64,000 nucleotides of DNA from Amycolatopsis sp. NBC_01488 (GTDB lineage: Bacteria > Actinomycetota > Actinomycetes > Mycobacteriales > Pseudonocardiaceae): positions 2,670,001 to 2,734,000 of the forward strand of contig NZ_CP109434.1 of NCBI RefSeq assembly GCF_036227105.1. Direction: 5' to 3'. The number at the start of each line of letters is the position of its first letter. The first letter of the stretch is position 1. Under the pieces are notes generated by a model. That model was not told the origin of the DNA, searched no databases, and saw only the letters and a list, made by a program, of their open reading frames with translations. A program made the translations under genes and the position numbers. Below, piece after piece: positions 40,162 through 49,059 of this stretch.

Positions 40162-42468
40162 GTGGCGAACCCTGACACGGACACCGTGACCAGCACCGTT
40201 GACACCACCGAGCGCGCCGGGGCGACCCCGGACCACAACCAGCCCTACCGCGAGCTGGGCCTCGCCGACGACGAGTACGCCCGCATCCGGGAAATCCTCG
40301 GCCGCCGGCCCACCGACGCCGAGCTGGCCATGTACTCGGTGATGTGGAGCGAGCACTGCTCCTACAAGTCGTCGAAGAAGCACCTGCGGTACTTCGGGGA
40401 AACCGCCACCGACGAGATGAAGGCCAAGATGCTGGCCGGCATCGGCGAGAACGCCGGTGTCGTCGACATCGGCGAGGGCTGGGCGGTCACCTTCAAGGTG
40501 GAGAGCCACAACCACCCGTCCTATGTGGAGCCCTACCAGGGCGCCGCGACCGGCGTCGGCGGCATCGTCCGCGACATCATGGCCATGGGCGCGCGGCCCC
40601 TCGCGGTCTCGGACGCGCTGCGCTTCGGCCCGGCCGACGCCCCCGACACCAAGCGCGTGCTGCCCGGCGTCGTCGCCGGCGTCGGCGGCTACGGCAACTG
40701 CCTCGGCCTGCCGAACGTCGGCGGCGAGCTCGTGTTCGACCCGTCGTACGCCGGAAACCCGCTGGTCAACGCGCTTTGCGTCGGCGCGATGCGCGTCGAG
40801 GACCTGCACCTGGCGTTCGCGTCCGGCACCGGCAACAAGATCATCCTGTTCGGCGCGCGCACTGGCCTCGACGGTATCGGCGGCGTTTCCGTCCTGGCGA
40901 GTGACACCTTTTCGGGTGACGAGTCGGCGTCCGGCCGCAAGAAGCTCCCGAGCGTCCAGGTCGGCGACCCGTTCACCGAGAAGGTGCTCATCGAGTGCTG
41001 CCTCGAGCTGTTCGCGCAGAAGCTGGTCGTCGGCATCCAGGACCTCGGCGGCGCCGGGCTGTCCTGCGCGACGTCCGAACTGGCCGCGGCCGGCGACGGC
41101 GGCATGCACATCTACCTCGACCGCGTTCCGTTGCGCGCCACCGGGATGACGCCCGCCGAGGTGCTCTCGAGCGAGTCGCAGGAGCGCATGTGCGCGGTCG
41201 TCTCGCCGGAGAACGTCGAGGCGTTCATGGCGGTCTGCCGCAAGTGGGACGTCATCGCCACCGACATCGGCGAGGTCACCGACGGCGAGCACCTGGTCAT
41301 CACCTGGAACGACGAGGTTGTCGTCGACGTCCCGGCGCACACGGTGGCCCACCAGGGCCCGGTGTACGACCGGCCGATCGAGCGTCCGTCCACTCAGGAC
41401 GCGCTGATCGCGGACACGTCGGCGTCGCTGCCGCGTCCGTCCACTCCGGACGAACTGCGCGCGGACGTGCTGCGGTTGATCGCCTCGCCGAACCAGGCGT
41501 CGAAGGAATGGGTGACGTCGCAGTACGACCGGTACGTGCGGGGCAACAGCGTCCTGGCGCAGCCGTCGGACTCGGGCATGATCCGGATCGACGAGTCGTC
41601 CGGCCGCGGCGTCTCGGTGGCGACGGACTGCAACAGCAAGTTCGTCTACCTGGACCCGTACCGCGGCGCGCAGCTGGCGCTGGCGGAGGCGTACCGCAAC
41701 GTGGCGACGGGCGGCGCGACGCCGGTGGCGGTGTCGGACTGCCTGAACTTCGGCGCCCCGACCGACCCGGGCGTGATGTGGCAGTTCGAGCAGGCGGTGC
41801 ACGGCCTCGCGGACGGTTGCGTCGAGCTGGGCATCCCGGTGACGGGCGGCAACGTGAGCTTCTTCAACCAGACGGGCTCGACGGCGATCCTGCCGACGCC
41901 GGTGATCGGCGTCCTCGGCGTGATCGATGACGTGACCCGCCGCATCCCGACGGGCATCGGCGCGGAGGCGGGCGAAACCCTGCTGCTGCTGGGCGAAACG
42001 CACGACGAGCTGGACGGTTCGGCGTGGGCCCGCGAGCTCCACGGCCACCTCGGCGGCGTTCCGCCAAGGGTCGATTTGGCCCGCGAGAAGCTGCTGGGCG
42101 AGATCCTGGTGGCGGGTTCCCGCGACGGCATGATCTCGGCGGCGCACGATCTTTCGGACGGCGGCCTGATCCAGACCCTGGTCGAGACCGTCCTCATCGG
42201 ACAGTGCGGCGCCCGGGTGTTCCTCGACGACGCCCAGGACCCGTTCGTCCAGCTGTTCTCCGAGTCGTCGGGCCGGGTGCTGGTGGCGGTCCCGCGCACC
42301 GAGGAGCTGCGGTTCACCGAGATGTGCACGGCGCGTGGGTTGCCGTGGCGGAAGACCGGTGTGGTCGACCCGGAGTCGGGGAAGCTGGAGCTGCAGGGGA
42401 TCACGGAGTTCACGCTGGACGAACTGCGTGAGGTGTGGGAGAGGACGCTCCCTGCTTTGTTCGATTGA
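40162..42468 (+). CDS. purL: Phosphoribosylformylglycinamidine synthase, large subunit (small PurL type)
   Basis: 768 residues from GTG 40162, set by the -10 seven bases upstream; the frame is open further upstream but not protein-like. Small PurL needing PurS and Pur[95 protein letters not shown] and [19 protein letters not shown]. It makes FGAM from FGAR, ATP and ammonia. The cluster position (after purSQ and before purFM) matches the mycobacterial order. Confidence 0.95.
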   Translation: MANPDTDTVTSTVDTTERAGATPDHNQPYRELGLADDEYARIREILGRRPTDAELAMYSVMWSEHCSYKSSKKHLRYFGETATDEMKAKMLAGIGENAGVVDIGEGWAVTFKVESHNHPSYVEPYQGAATGVGGIVRDIMAMGARPLAVSDALRFGPADAPDTKRVLPGVVAGVGGYGNCLGLPNVGGELVFDPSYAGNPLVNALCVGAMRVEDLHLAFASGTGNKIILFGARTGLDGIGGVSVLASDTFSGDESASGRKKLPSVQVGDPFTEKVLIECCLELFAQKLVVGIQDLGGAGLSCATSELAAAGDGGMHIYLDRVPLRATGMTPAEVLSSESQERMCAVVSPENVEAFMAVCRKWDVIATDIGEVTDGEHLVITWNDEVVVDVPAHTVAHQGPVYDRPIERPSTQDALIADTSASLPRPSTPDELRADVLRLIASPNQASKEWVTSQYDRYVRGNSVLAQPSDSGMIRIDESSGRGVSVATDCNSKFVYLDPYRGAQLALAEAYRNVATGGATPVAVSDCLNFGAPTDPGVMWQFEQAVHGLADGCVELGIPVTGGNVSFFNQTGSTAILPTPVIGVLGVIDDVTRRIPTGIGAEAGETLLLLGETHDELDGSAWARELHGHLGGVPPRVDLAREKLLGEILVAGSRDGMISAAHDLSDGGLIQTLVETVLIGQCGARVFLDDAQDPFVQLFSESSGRVLVAVPRTEELRFTEMCTARGLPWRKTGVVDPESGKLELQGITEFTLDELREVWERTLPALFD

Positions 42469-42482
42469 GGCTTCACCTCGAT

Positions 42483-42541
42483 CTGTCCACAGCCTGGTTC
42501 GGTTGTGGACAGGTCGGGGGTTGCCCCGCGGTTTCAAGGGT
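42483..42541. repeat. Dispersed hairpin repeat, copy 4 (reverse orientation)
   Basis: A 12-bp stem (42483-42494 with 42501-42512, one G-T wobble) around TGGTTC carries two TGTCCACA boxes. GGTCGGGGGTTGCCCC and GCGGTTTCAAGGG follow, resembling the complement of copies 2 and 3. It starts 14 bp after the purL stop and may serve as its terminator. Confidence 0.5.
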
Positions 42542-43169
42542 TTCGTCGCACCCCGCCGGTAGACTGGACTCGGGGACGCCCCCCAGGGATGGGCGGGGGA
42601 TGTTCGGCCGGGCCGGTTTCTGCGGCAATGGCGAGGAGGTCCGCCGCGCCGTCCGCGAGCAGCTGCCGGAAGTCGGCCTCCTCGTCGGCCACCCACCGCT
42701 CGCTCGCCACCCGTAGCACCGCCAGCCCGACGTCGGTTGCCAGTCGCGCCGTCTGTCGATCGCAGCCGCGTTCCGCCAACGCCGAAGTCAGCGCCGCCGA
42801 CAGGTTCGTCGCCTTGATCAGCTCCCGCTCCTGCAACGGCGGATTGGCGGCCACCACCGCCGCCCGCTCTCGCAGGAACGGTCGCGGGCGGAACACCTCC
42901 GGCGCGGTCGCGAACGCCGCCAGCAGCGTTGGCAACGCGCCCGTTCCCGAGGGAACCGCGGAAATCTCCGCTACGAACCGGGAAACCAGCTCGTCGTCGC
43001 CGAAGAGGACTTCGCGCTTGTCGCTGAACCAGCGGTAGAACGACCGCTCCGTCAGGTTGGCCCGCTGCGCGATCTGGGCGACCGTCGTGCGGTCGTAGCC
43101 CTGCTCGGTGAACAGTTCCAGCGCGGCCCGCTCGAGCCGGCCGCGTGCGTTGCCTTCCCAGCGAGCCAT
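42534..43169 (-). CDS. TetR-family regulator of adjacent quinone-oxidoreductase gene
   Basis: 211 residues. Helix-turn-helix: RGRLERAALELFTEQGYDRT, VAQIAQRANLTERSFYRWFS, residues 9-50, closely resembling regulators of AcrR/QacR type. C-terminal tail GPAEHPPPIPGGRPRVQSTG is low complexity and lies partly in repeat-like DNA after purL. TAAGCT is six bases before the ATG (43176-43181). Two near-identical palindromes in the divergent gap are its probable operators. Confidence 0.88.
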   Translation of the reverse strand: MARWEGNARGRLERAALELFTEQGYDRTTVAQIAQRANLTERSFYRWFSDKREVLFGDDELVSRFVAEISAVPSGTGALPTLLAAFATAPEVFRPRPFLRERAAVVAANPPLQERELIKATNLSAALTSALAERGCDRQTARLATDVGLAVLRVASERWVADEEADFRQLLADGAADLLAIAAETGPAEHPPPIPGGRPRVQSTGGVRRNP

Positions 43170-43175
43170 GCCCCG

Positions 43176-43181
43176 AGCTTA
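43176..43181 (-). promoter_or_regulatory. Leaderless -10 of TetR gene
   Basis: TAAGCT on the minus strand, six bases before ATG 43169. The first operator (43184-43199) is only two bases upstream, so the regulator should repress its own gene. Confidence 0.45.
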
Positions 43182-43183
43182 GC

Positions 43184-43238
43184 GACAGCAGATGCTGTCG
43201 TCACTCTGGTAGCGTGAGCGACGACAGCATCTGCTGTC
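43184..43238. promoter_or_regulatory. Twin TetR operators
   Basis: GACAGCAGATGCTGTC at 43184-43199 and GACAGCATCTGCTGTC at 43223-43238. Both have the arms GACAGCA and TGCTGTC with two central bases (GA versus TC), so each is the other's complement. Start positions are 39 bp apart. They flank the promoter region of the oxidoreductase gene. Confidence 0.75.
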
Positions 43239-43261
43239 ATCACCTCCGACGAGGAGACTCC

Positions 43262-44185
43262 ATGCGCACCCTCCGCTTCCACGAGTACGGCGCCGCGCTC
43301 GATGTCCTGCGCCTCGAAGACGCCGAGCCGCCCACGCCCGGACCTGGGCAGATCCGCGTCAACGTCGAGGCCTGCGGGCTCAACCCGGCCGACTGGGCGC
43401 TCTGCGACGGGCTCTTCGCCGGCGGCCTGCCGCGCGGCGTCGGGCTCGAGGTGTCCGGCATCGTCGACGCGCTCGGCGACGGCGTGACCGGCGTCGCGGT
43501 CGGTGACCCGGTGCTCGGCCCCGCTCCCTTCACCGGGCCGACCGCCGGCGCGTCCGGCCAGGCCCTCCTCGACGTCTGGTTCGCGCGAGCCCAGGGACTC
43601 GACGCCGTCCAGGCCGCGGCACTGCCGATGGCCGTCGAGACGGCCTACCGGGGCATCGACACCCTCGGCGTCCGCGGAAACCAGACCGTCCTCGTCCACG
43701 GCGCGGGCACGACCGTCGGGTACGCCGCGACGCAGATCGCGATCGAGCGCGGGGCGCGCGTCATCGCCACCGCCGGCGAGACCTACGCCGATGCCCTGCG
43801 TGCGATCGGCGCCGACGTCACCGCGTACGGCGACGGAATGGCCGAGCGCGTAACGGAATTGGCGGGCGGACTGGTCGACCTCGCCCTCGACGCCGCACCG
43901 CCCAGCAACGCGCTGCCCGCGCTCGTCGCCACGGTCGAGACGCCGAAACACGTCCTGACCCTCAGCGACTTCGCCACCGCCCGCGAAGTGGGCGTGCGGT
44001 TCAGCGGCCCCGGCGGGGAAGGCGTGATCCGCCCCGAAGTCATCGGCGAGTACGCGAAACTCGCCGCCGAAGGACGCTTCTCCGTCCCCGTGGCCCGCAC
44101 GTTCCCGCTCGACGACTGGCGCGCGGCCGTCGAGCTGAGCCAGTCAGGACGCGCCCGCGGCAAGCTCGTCCTGCTGATCGGCTAG
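43262..44185 (+). CDS. NADP-dependent quinone-oxidoreductase-type MDR protein
   Basis: 307 residues from ATG 43262 with GAGGAG upstream. Medium-chain reductase without zinc ligands: RFHEYGAALDVLRLEDAEPP, VEACGLNPADWALCDG, GVGLEVSGIVDALGDGVTGV, and the cofactor motif VLVHGAGTTVGYAATQIAI. Ends LSQSGRARGKLVLLIG, typical of the family. Probably reduces quinones or reactive enones, induced when the TetR protein at 42534 releases the twin operators. It ends 4 bp inside the convergent pentapeptide-repeat gene. Confidence 0.88.
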   Translation: MRTLRFHEYGAALDVLRLEDAEPPTPGPGQIRVNVEACGLNPADWALCDGLFAGGLPRGVGLEVSGIVDALGDGVTGVAVGDPVLGPAPFTGPTAGASGQALLDVWFARAQGLDAVQAAALPMAVETAYRGIDTLGVRGNQTVLVHGAGTTVGYAATQIAIERGARVIATAGETYADALRAIGADVTAYGDGMAERVTELAGGLVDLALDAAPPSNALPALVATVETPKHVLTLSDFATAREVGVRFSGPGGEGVIRPEVIGEYAKLAAEGRFSVPVARTFPLDDWRAAVELSQSGRARGKLVLLIG

Positions 44186-45249
44186 CCGGCCTCGGCGACG
44201 ATCCGGGATTCGCCGTCGCGCAGCTCTTCGGTCGTCCAGTTCGCAGGTAGCCGGAGGTCCTTCTCCACGAGCACTCTCGTGTTGTACAAGGAGATCTGCG
44301 ATGGCAGTTCGGCGAATCGCAGGTCCGTCTGACCTCGGAAGCAAGTTCGCCGCAGGTCCAGGGACCCGGTTGCGTTCACCCCGGTGAAGAGCGCGTCGTT
44401 CGCGAACTCCGCGTCCTTGAACGTGGTCGGCCCGGCGAACGTCGTCTCGGTGAAGTCGGCGAGCTCGGCGAAGTGCGTGCCGCTGAACCAGGCGCGGCCG
44501 AGGAAGCGCGTGCCGCGGCACCGGAACATCCCCGCCAGACGGCCGGATCCCGTGCCCGCGCCGGTGAAATAGGCCTGACCGGTGAAGACCGTGCCGCTGA
44601 GGTTCGTGCTGCTGTACAGGCTCGCATAGCGCAGCCAAAGATCGCGAACCCGCCGCTTGGAGAGGTCGAAGTACTCGAGCGTCGCGCCGGTCAGGTCCAG
44701 GTCGTACGCCGGGCCTTCGGCGTCACGTGCCGGCAGCAAGTCCGTGATCAGGCGCTGCGCCGTGAGCCGGACCGTGAGCTCACGCTCCGGTTCCGGATCT
44801 CCGGAATCCGGTTCGGGACGCCGGAAGGGCCGCCGCAAGTACGAACACAGCACGTCCAGCACCGTCTGCGTGTAGTCCGGCCGGCTGCGCGCCAGCCCCG
44901 CCAACGCGTGCAGCGCTCCCACACGCACCTGGTCGGCCGCGTGCCCGAGCAGCTCGACGGCCTTCGCGAACCGCTCGTCCGCCACCCGCTCGCGGTCCTG
45001 CTCGGCGCGCTGCGACTCGAGTTCGTGACGGCGTCGCTCGATGTCCTGGCGTCGTTCTTCGACCCGGCGGCGCCGGTCGTTCAGCCAGAGCGCGTACAGC
45101 GCCACGACCGCGCCGCCGGCGAGGCCGCCGGTCTTCAGCGCGTCACTGCGGCTGGTGGCGGGGTCGGTCAGCAACCAGCCGCCGACCCCCACCAGCAGCA
45201 CCACCGACGCGAGGAACGTCCACGCCAGCGGTGATCGCCACAGCTTCAC
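44182..45249 (-). CDS. Pentapeptide-repeat membrane protein
   Basis: 355 residues. Two N-terminal membrane segments (AWTFLASVVLLVGVGGWLL; GLAGGAVVALYALWL), then a charged coiled coil (RRRRVEERRQDIERRRHELE, residues about 60-95), a helical region with FAKAVELLGHAADQVRVGAL, and pentapeptide repeats from about residue 185 (LTGATLEYFDLS, LSGTVFTGQAYFTGAG, FRGQTDLRFAEL). The FAKAVELLG...VRVGALHALAGLARS segment is common in actinobacterial pentapeptide proteins. Cytoplasmic repeats anchored to the membrane; function unknown. Confidence 0.85.
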   Translation of the reverse strand: MKLWRSPLAWTFLASVVLLVGVGGWLLTDPATSRSDALKTGGLAGGAVVALYALWLNDRRRRVEERRQDIERRRHELESQRAEQDRERVADERFAKAVELLGHAADQVRVGALHALAGLARSRPDYTQTVLDVLCSYLRRPFRRPEPDSGDPEPERELTVRLTAQRLITDLLPARDAEGPAYDLDLTGATLEYFDLSKRRVRDLWLRYASLYSSTNLSGTVFTGQAYFTGAGTGSGRLAGMFRCRGTRFLGRAWFSGTHFAELADFTETTFAGPTTFKDAEFANDALFTGVNATGSLDLRRTCFRGQTDLRFAELPSQISLYNTRVLVEKDLRLPANWTTEELRDGESRIVAEAG

Positions 45250-45253
45250 CGGG

Positions 45254-46168
45254 TCAGGAAACCAGCATCGTGCTGACGCAGAAGCCCTTGTCGTCGAAGT
45301 TCGTCGCGCTCAGCGTGCCCTTGACGTTCTTGCCGGCGGACGTCCCGGTGACCTGACCCTCGACGAGGAACTGGTCGTCCGGCACCTCGCCGAGCGTCAG
45401 CTGCAGCGGCGGCTTGAGGAACGTCTTGAGCCACGAGTCGAGCAGGTCCTTCGAGTCCGCGCAGCCCAGCGCCAGCGCGCCCGCGTTGTCGCCCGCGTTC
45501 AGCTTGTCGATGAAGCCCTGCAGCACGCCCTTGGCGTCGGCGCCCCCACCCGACCCGCTCGGCGACGACGGCTTCGTGGTCGGCGTGGTCTTCGGGGTGG
45601 TCTTCGGCGCCGTCGGCTTGGCCGACGTGCTGGCCGGGGCCGCGGTGTTGTTGTCCTTCGACAGGAAGAATCCCGGCGCGACGAACCCGGTGATCCCGAC
45701 GCCGGCGAGCAGGACGACCAGGACGCCGACGGCGATCCACAGCCCGGTCTTGCCCTTCTTCGGCGGCGCCGGCGGCCCTCCGAAGCCCTGGCCGTAGCCA
45801 CCGGGCTGCTCCCAGCCCGACATCTGGCCGCCCTGGTTCGGGTTCCAGGCCTGCTGGCCGTACTGCTGCGCGTTCGGGTCCGCCCACGCCGACTGCTGCT
45901 GCGCGTTCGGGTCGGCCCACCCTTGCTGTTGCTGGGCGTTCGGGTCACCCCACTGCGGCTGCGGGCTCGCCGGGAAGCCGCCCGACGGGTAGCCCTGCTG
46001 CTGGCTCGGGTCCCAGCCCTGCGGGTACTGCTGCGTCGGGTACGGCTGCTGCTGGTTGGGGTCCCACCCACCCTGCTGCGGGTACGGCTGCTGGAAGCCA
46101 CCGGACTGCGGCTGCTGGCCGTACGGGTCGGGCTGGCCGGGCTGGCCCGGCTGAGGCGGGTACGTCAT
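45254..46168 (-). CDS. Gln/Pro-rich membrane-anchored protein
   Basis: 304 residues from ATG 46168. Residues 1-135 are Pro/Gln/Gly-rich with repeats such as GWDPNQQQ, GWDPSQQQ, WGDPNAQQQQ, WADPNAQQQ. One membrane helix follows (GLWIAVGVLVVLLAGVGITG), then a Thr/Pro linker and an extracellular domain of about 100 residues (DAKGVLQGFIDKLNAGDNAG, ALALGCADSKDLLDSWLKTF). The extracellular part resembles small DUF4878/NTF2-like stress-domain proteins. Function unknown. It ends 4 bp after the pentapeptide gene begins and may be cotranscribed with it. Confidence 0.82.
   Translation of the reverse strand: MTYPPQPGQPGQPDPYGQQPQSGGFQQPYPQQGGWDPNQQQPYPTQQYPQGWDPSQQQGYPSGGFPASPQPQWGDPNAQQQQGWADPNAQQQSAWADPNAQQYGQQAWNPNQGGQMSGWEQPGGYGQGFGGPPAPPKKGKTGLWIAVGVLVVLLAGVGITGFVAPGFFLSKDNNTAAPASTSAKPTAPKTTPKTTPTTKPSSPSGSGGGADAKGVLQGFIDKLNAGDNAGALALGCADSKDLLDSWLKTFLKPPLQLTLGEVPDDQFLVEGQVTGTSAGKNVKGTLSATNFDDKGFCVSTMLVS
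45864..45955 (-). repeat. Tandem coding repeat of the Gln-rich protein
   Basis: Three consecutive units of about 30 bp, each containing GCGTTCGGGTC on the plus strand, encode W-[AG]-D-P-N-A-Q-Q units. More divergent WDP[NS]QQQ units lie upstream (45990-46075). Replication slippage could change the copy number. Confidence 0.65.
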
Positions 46169-46283
46169 CTTTCGTGCCTTCCGGGCGCTGGGTGTTCGTG
46201 CGCTTCCGACGTCCGCAAGGCCCGTGCGGTTCCCCCAGGACGTGGTGAGCAGCATTCTGCAAGCTCGGACGGTACGGCATGAA

Positions 46284-46333
46284 ACCGGCTCCCGGGCCGG
46301 ACGACGCGAAGTCGTCACAGTCCGGGAGCCGGT
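46284..46333 (-). terminator. Terminator of first GH25 gene
   Basis: Perfect 12-bp arms ACCGGCTCCCGG (46284-46295) and CCGGGAGCCGGT (46322-46333), with a smaller hairpin ACGAC/GTCGT (46301-46315) nested inside. It begins 6 bp after the lysozyme stop at 46340. There is no U-tract, as usual in actinobacteria. Confidence 0.65.
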
Positions 46334-46339
46334 CGGGGA

Positions 46340-47209
46340 TCAGCCGTTGGCGAGGGCCTGGAGCCGGTCGTAGGCACCGTTGAAGGTGTCCTGGTCGAGC
46401 GGGCTCGAGGTGTACTGCCAAACGGTGTAGAAGCCCCAGTTGTAGGGCAGTGCGCCGACCGACGACGAGTACCGCGCGACCCAGAGCGGCGCCGTGCTGG
46501 AGAAGTCACCGCTGACGCACTGGCCCCACCAGTCCGCCGAGGTGTAGATCACCGGGTAGCGGCCGGTCTTGGCGTGGTAGGTGTCGTGGAAGTCGAGGAT
46601 CCACGCCGTCATCGCCGCCTTGCTCAGCCCGTAGCAGGTCGCGCCGTACGGGTTGTACTCCATGTCCAGCGCCCCCGGCAGCGTCCGGCCGTCCGGGGAC
46701 CAGCCGCCGCCGTGGGCGAGGAAGTAGTTCGCCTGCGCCGCGCCGCTCGCGGTGTTCGGGGTCGCGAAGTGGTAGGCGCCGCGGATGAAGCCCTGGTTGT
46801 AGGAGCCGTTGTACTGCTGGGCGAAGTACGGGTTCGTGTAGCTGGTGCTCTCGGTGGCCTTGGTCCAGACGAACCGCTTGCCCTGGTTCCACCAGCTCGC
46901 CCAGTCGACGTTGCCCTGGTAGCCGGCGACGTCCATGCCGGCCACGGTGGCCAGCACCTGGCCGGGGATGGCCTGGCCGGGCTGCGGCTGCTGCGCCGCC
47001 TTCTGCGTGTCCGGCGTCGACTTGTCGCCTTCGACGCGCCGGATCTGCGACCCCAGTTCGTGGTCGTGCTGTGCGATGTCCGCGTTGATCGCGGCCGCGG
47101 GGTCGACTTCGGGGGAGAAGGTGCTCGCCTGGGCCGTGCTGCCGAGCAGGAGCAGCGTGGCCGGGACGATCAGGGCAGCGAGCAGCCGCCCTCTTCGGGA
47201 AGTGGACAT
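46340..47209 (-). CDS. Secreted GH25 lysozyme 1
   Basis: 289 residues. Sec signal peptide (LLAALIVPATLLLLGSTAQA, cleavage near residue 28), a charged linker of about 55 residues, and a GH25 muramidase domain from residue 85: VAGMDVAGYQGNVDWASWW (first catalytic Asp), FVWTKATESTSYTNPYFAQQ, FIRGAYHFATPN and LPGALDMEYNPYG with the Asp-x-Glu acid pair. It hydrolyses the beta-1,4 bond of peptidoglycan. It is about 60% alike by eye to the next gene and arranged in tandem. The 193-bp gap upstream of the start (47210-47402) is comparatively AT-rich and probably holds its promoter. Confidence 0.9.
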   Translation of the reverse strand: MSTSRRGRLLAALIVPATLLLLGSTAQASTFSPEVDPAAAINADIAQHDHELGSQIRRVEGDKSTPDTQKAAQQPQPGQAIPGQVLATVAGMDVAGYQGNVDWASWWNQGKRFVWTKATESTSYTNPYFAQQYNGSYNQGFIRGAYHFATPNTASGAAQANYFLAHGGGWSPDGRTLPGALDMEYNPYGATCYGLSKAAMTAWILDFHDTYHAKTGRYPVIYTSADWWGQCVSGDFSSTAPLWVARYSSSVGALPYNWGFYTVWQYTSSPLDQDTFNGAYDRLQALANG

Positions 47210-47402
47210 CGTTGAATCCCTTCACAGATACCCTCGCTGAGGACGGCTTACTGCAGGTAGCCGTCCGTGCACGATTGTTGAGGACGAGATGGCTTCTTGT
47301 CACTCAGTTCCGTGAAATTGGGTATACGCGTGGGTGATTTTCCCGGGAAGCCGATCGTCAATTGGTGACTGGTTAACACCTATTACTCGAGCGGGGGACC
47401 GT
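47210..47402 (-). promoter_or_regulatory. AT-rich intergenic region with possible promoter of lysozyme 1
   Basis: 193 bp without a gene. On the minus strand TTGACG occurs near 47360, with TATACC closer to the gene; spacing is not ideal, so the promoter assignment is weak. A terminator for the upstream lysozyme 2 gene is not obvious. Confidence 0.25.
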
Positions 47403-48203
47403 TCAGCCCAGCGCGAGGGCGCGCAGCCGGTCGGCCGAGCCGTTGAACCAGTTCTGGTCGCCGGGCAGGGAACCGCTGTCCGCGAACTGCCAGATCGTGT
47501 GGACGCCCCAGCCGGCGGGCAGCTCGCCGATGAAGGTGTTGTAGCGGGCGATCCACAGGGGATTGCCGCCGAAGCCGCCGTCGTTCGCGGTGCAGCGCTT
47601 CCACCAGCTCGTCGACGTGTAGATGGTCGGGTAGCGGCCGGTCGCGGCGTGGTAGGTGTCGGAGAAGTCGTGGATCCAGGCGACCATGCCCGCGGCGTCC
47701 TTGCCGTAGCAGGTTTCGCCGTAGGGGTTGTACTCCGCGTCGAGCGCGCCGGGCAGCGTCCGGCCGTCGGCCGACCAGCCGCCGCCGTGGGCGAGGAAGT
47801 ACCCCGCCTGCGACGCGCCGTCGGAGATGTCCGGCCGGGCGAAGTGGTAGGCGCCGCGGATCAGGCCGGCGGCGTAGGACCCGTTGTACTGCTGGGCGAA
47901 CTGCGGGTTGACGAAGCCGGTGCCCTCGGTCGCCTTGACGTAGACGAATTTCGCGCCCGTGCGCGCCGCGCCGGGCCAGTCGACGGCGCCCTGGTGACCG
48001 CTGACGTCGTGCCCGAGCTGCTGGTCGTCGGTCGCGTAGAGCACGCCGGGCACCGCGTCGACGCCTTCGACCTTCGCGATCTGCGAACCGGCGAAGTGGT
48101 CTTCGGCGCCCGCGTAGTTGTCATCGGCCTTCGCCGGCGCCTGCCCGGCGACGAGCAGGACGGCAGCGGCCAAGGGCAGCAGCGCAGGACGTATCACCCT
48201 CAT
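47403..48203 (-). CDS. Secreted GH25 lysozyme 2
   Basis: 266 residues from ATG 48203 (GTG 48212 is possible). Signal peptide (ALLPLAAAVLLVAGQAPAKA, cleavage near residue 26), then a GH25 domain: LGHDVSGHQGAVDWPGAART, FVYVKATEGTGFVNPQFAQQ, GLIRGAYHFARPD and LPGALDAEYNPYGETCYG. The catalytic Asp and Asp-x-Glu pattern is kept. Compared with lysozyme 1 it has a short linker. The two probably arose by tandem duplication and would remodel or lyse cell wall. Confidence 0.9.
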   Translation of the reverse strand: MRVIRPALLPLAAAVLLVAGQAPAKADDNYAGAEDHFAGSQIAKVEGVDAVPGVLYATDDQQLGHDVSGHQGAVDWPGAARTGAKFVYVKATEGTGFVNPQFAQQYNGSYAAGLIRGAYHFARPDISDGASQAGYFLAHGGGWSADGRTLPGALDAEYNPYGETCYGKDAAGMVAWIHDFSDTYHAATGRYPTIYTSTSWWKRCTANDGGFGGNPLWIARYNTFIGELPAGWGVHTIWQFADSGSLPGDQNWFNGSADRLRALALG

Positions 48204-48244
48204 GCTCCCCACCCGTCTCGTGAGACTTCTCCAGCCTCACGATG

Positions 48245-48275
48245 CACCCGAGTCGCCGGATCGGCGACTCGGGTG
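48245..48275 (-). terminator. Terminator after the 48303 gene
   Basis: Perfect 13-bp arms CACCCGAGTCGCC (48245-48257) and GGCGACTCGGGTG (48263-48275) around five bases. It lies 28 bp past the stop at 48303 and before lysozyme 2. Confidence 0.65.
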
Positions 48276-48302
48276 GTCACTCGATGGGGTTAAACCCGCA
48301 GG

Positions 48303-48998
48303 TCAGCGCTGTTCGTCGGCCAGCGCCTTCAGCAGGTGCTCGGCCGGCACGACGGCGGTGATGAGGTCGTGCGGGTTGACCGCGACGGGGTGCCCGCCGA
48401 GCAGGCCGACGATGTCGCGGCCGAGCACGGCGCGGGCGTGCGGCCACTCGCGCGGCACGAGCGCCTTGCGGGTGTAGGCGGGCACCATGACCCGGCCGTC
48501 GGTGTTGTGGAAGCCGATCACCGTGCGCTGCACCGGCGACATCGCGTAGACGAACAGCGTCGAGTCGAGGACGACCTTCGGCAGGTCCGACGGCGGCCGG
48601 TGCTCGGTGCGGACGAGCTGCAGCATCTGCTCGAGGTCGTTCGACGGCTCCGGGAAGCCGAGCGCCTTGGGCGAGGGCCGGTAGCGGTCGTTGGGGTGGA
48701 AGTCGGCGGCGACGTCGCCCGCGCCGTTCACCGGGTAGGCGCCGACGACCGCCCACGACGGCACCGGGCCGTTCGGGTCGAAGGCTTCGTCGATGACGTA
48801 GAGCCAGCTGTTGGGGTTGGCGCGGGCGTTCGAGCGCATCTCGGCGGTGATCTCCGGCGTGCCGTGCTTGCCGGAGCGCCGCGCCTGCTGGCCGCGCCGC
48901 GCGGCGCGGTTGTGCTTGCTGTGCTTGCCGGGGCGATCGGGCCCGCTTCCGGTGGGCTGCTGCGAAACCGTCCGATCCGCCTCGTCCCGCTGCGCCAT
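48303..48998 (-). CDS. Possible type VII secretion-associated conserved protein
   Basis: 231 residues. A basic disordered N-terminus (GKHSKHNRAARRGQQARRSG) precedes a conserved region: EITAEMRSNARANPNSWLYV, IDEAFDPNGPVPSWAVVGAY, FHPNDRYRPSPKALGFPEPS. That pattern resembles proteins annotated in actinobacteria as type VII secretion system-associated, related to SseB-like domains; I recall this from memory and no ESX gene is in the window. No signal peptide or membrane segment. Function unknown. Confidence 0.55.
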   Translation of the reverse strand: MAQRDEADRTVSQQPTGSGPDRPGKHSKHNRAARRGQQARRSGKHGTPEITAEMRSNARANPNSWLYVIDEAFDPNGPVPSWAVVGAYPVNGAGDVAADFHPNDRYRPSPKALGFPEPSNDLEQMLQLVRTEHRPPSDLPKVVLDSTLFVYAMSPVQRTVIGFHNTDGRVMVPAYTRKALVPREWPHARAVLGRDIVGLLGGHPVAVNPHDLITAVVPAEHLLKALADEQR

Positions 48999-49059
48999 CT
49001 CATCCCCACGTTCTCGGGTGTGCCTGAAGACTCTTGGTGCGCCACTCTACTGTTTGCCC

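Noticed and set aside
33530..42541. TTGTCCACA boxes as a replication origin or plasmid origin
   Set aside because: Boxes occur singly within hairpin repeats several kb apart, without dnaA, dnaN, parA or an AT-rich unwinding region.
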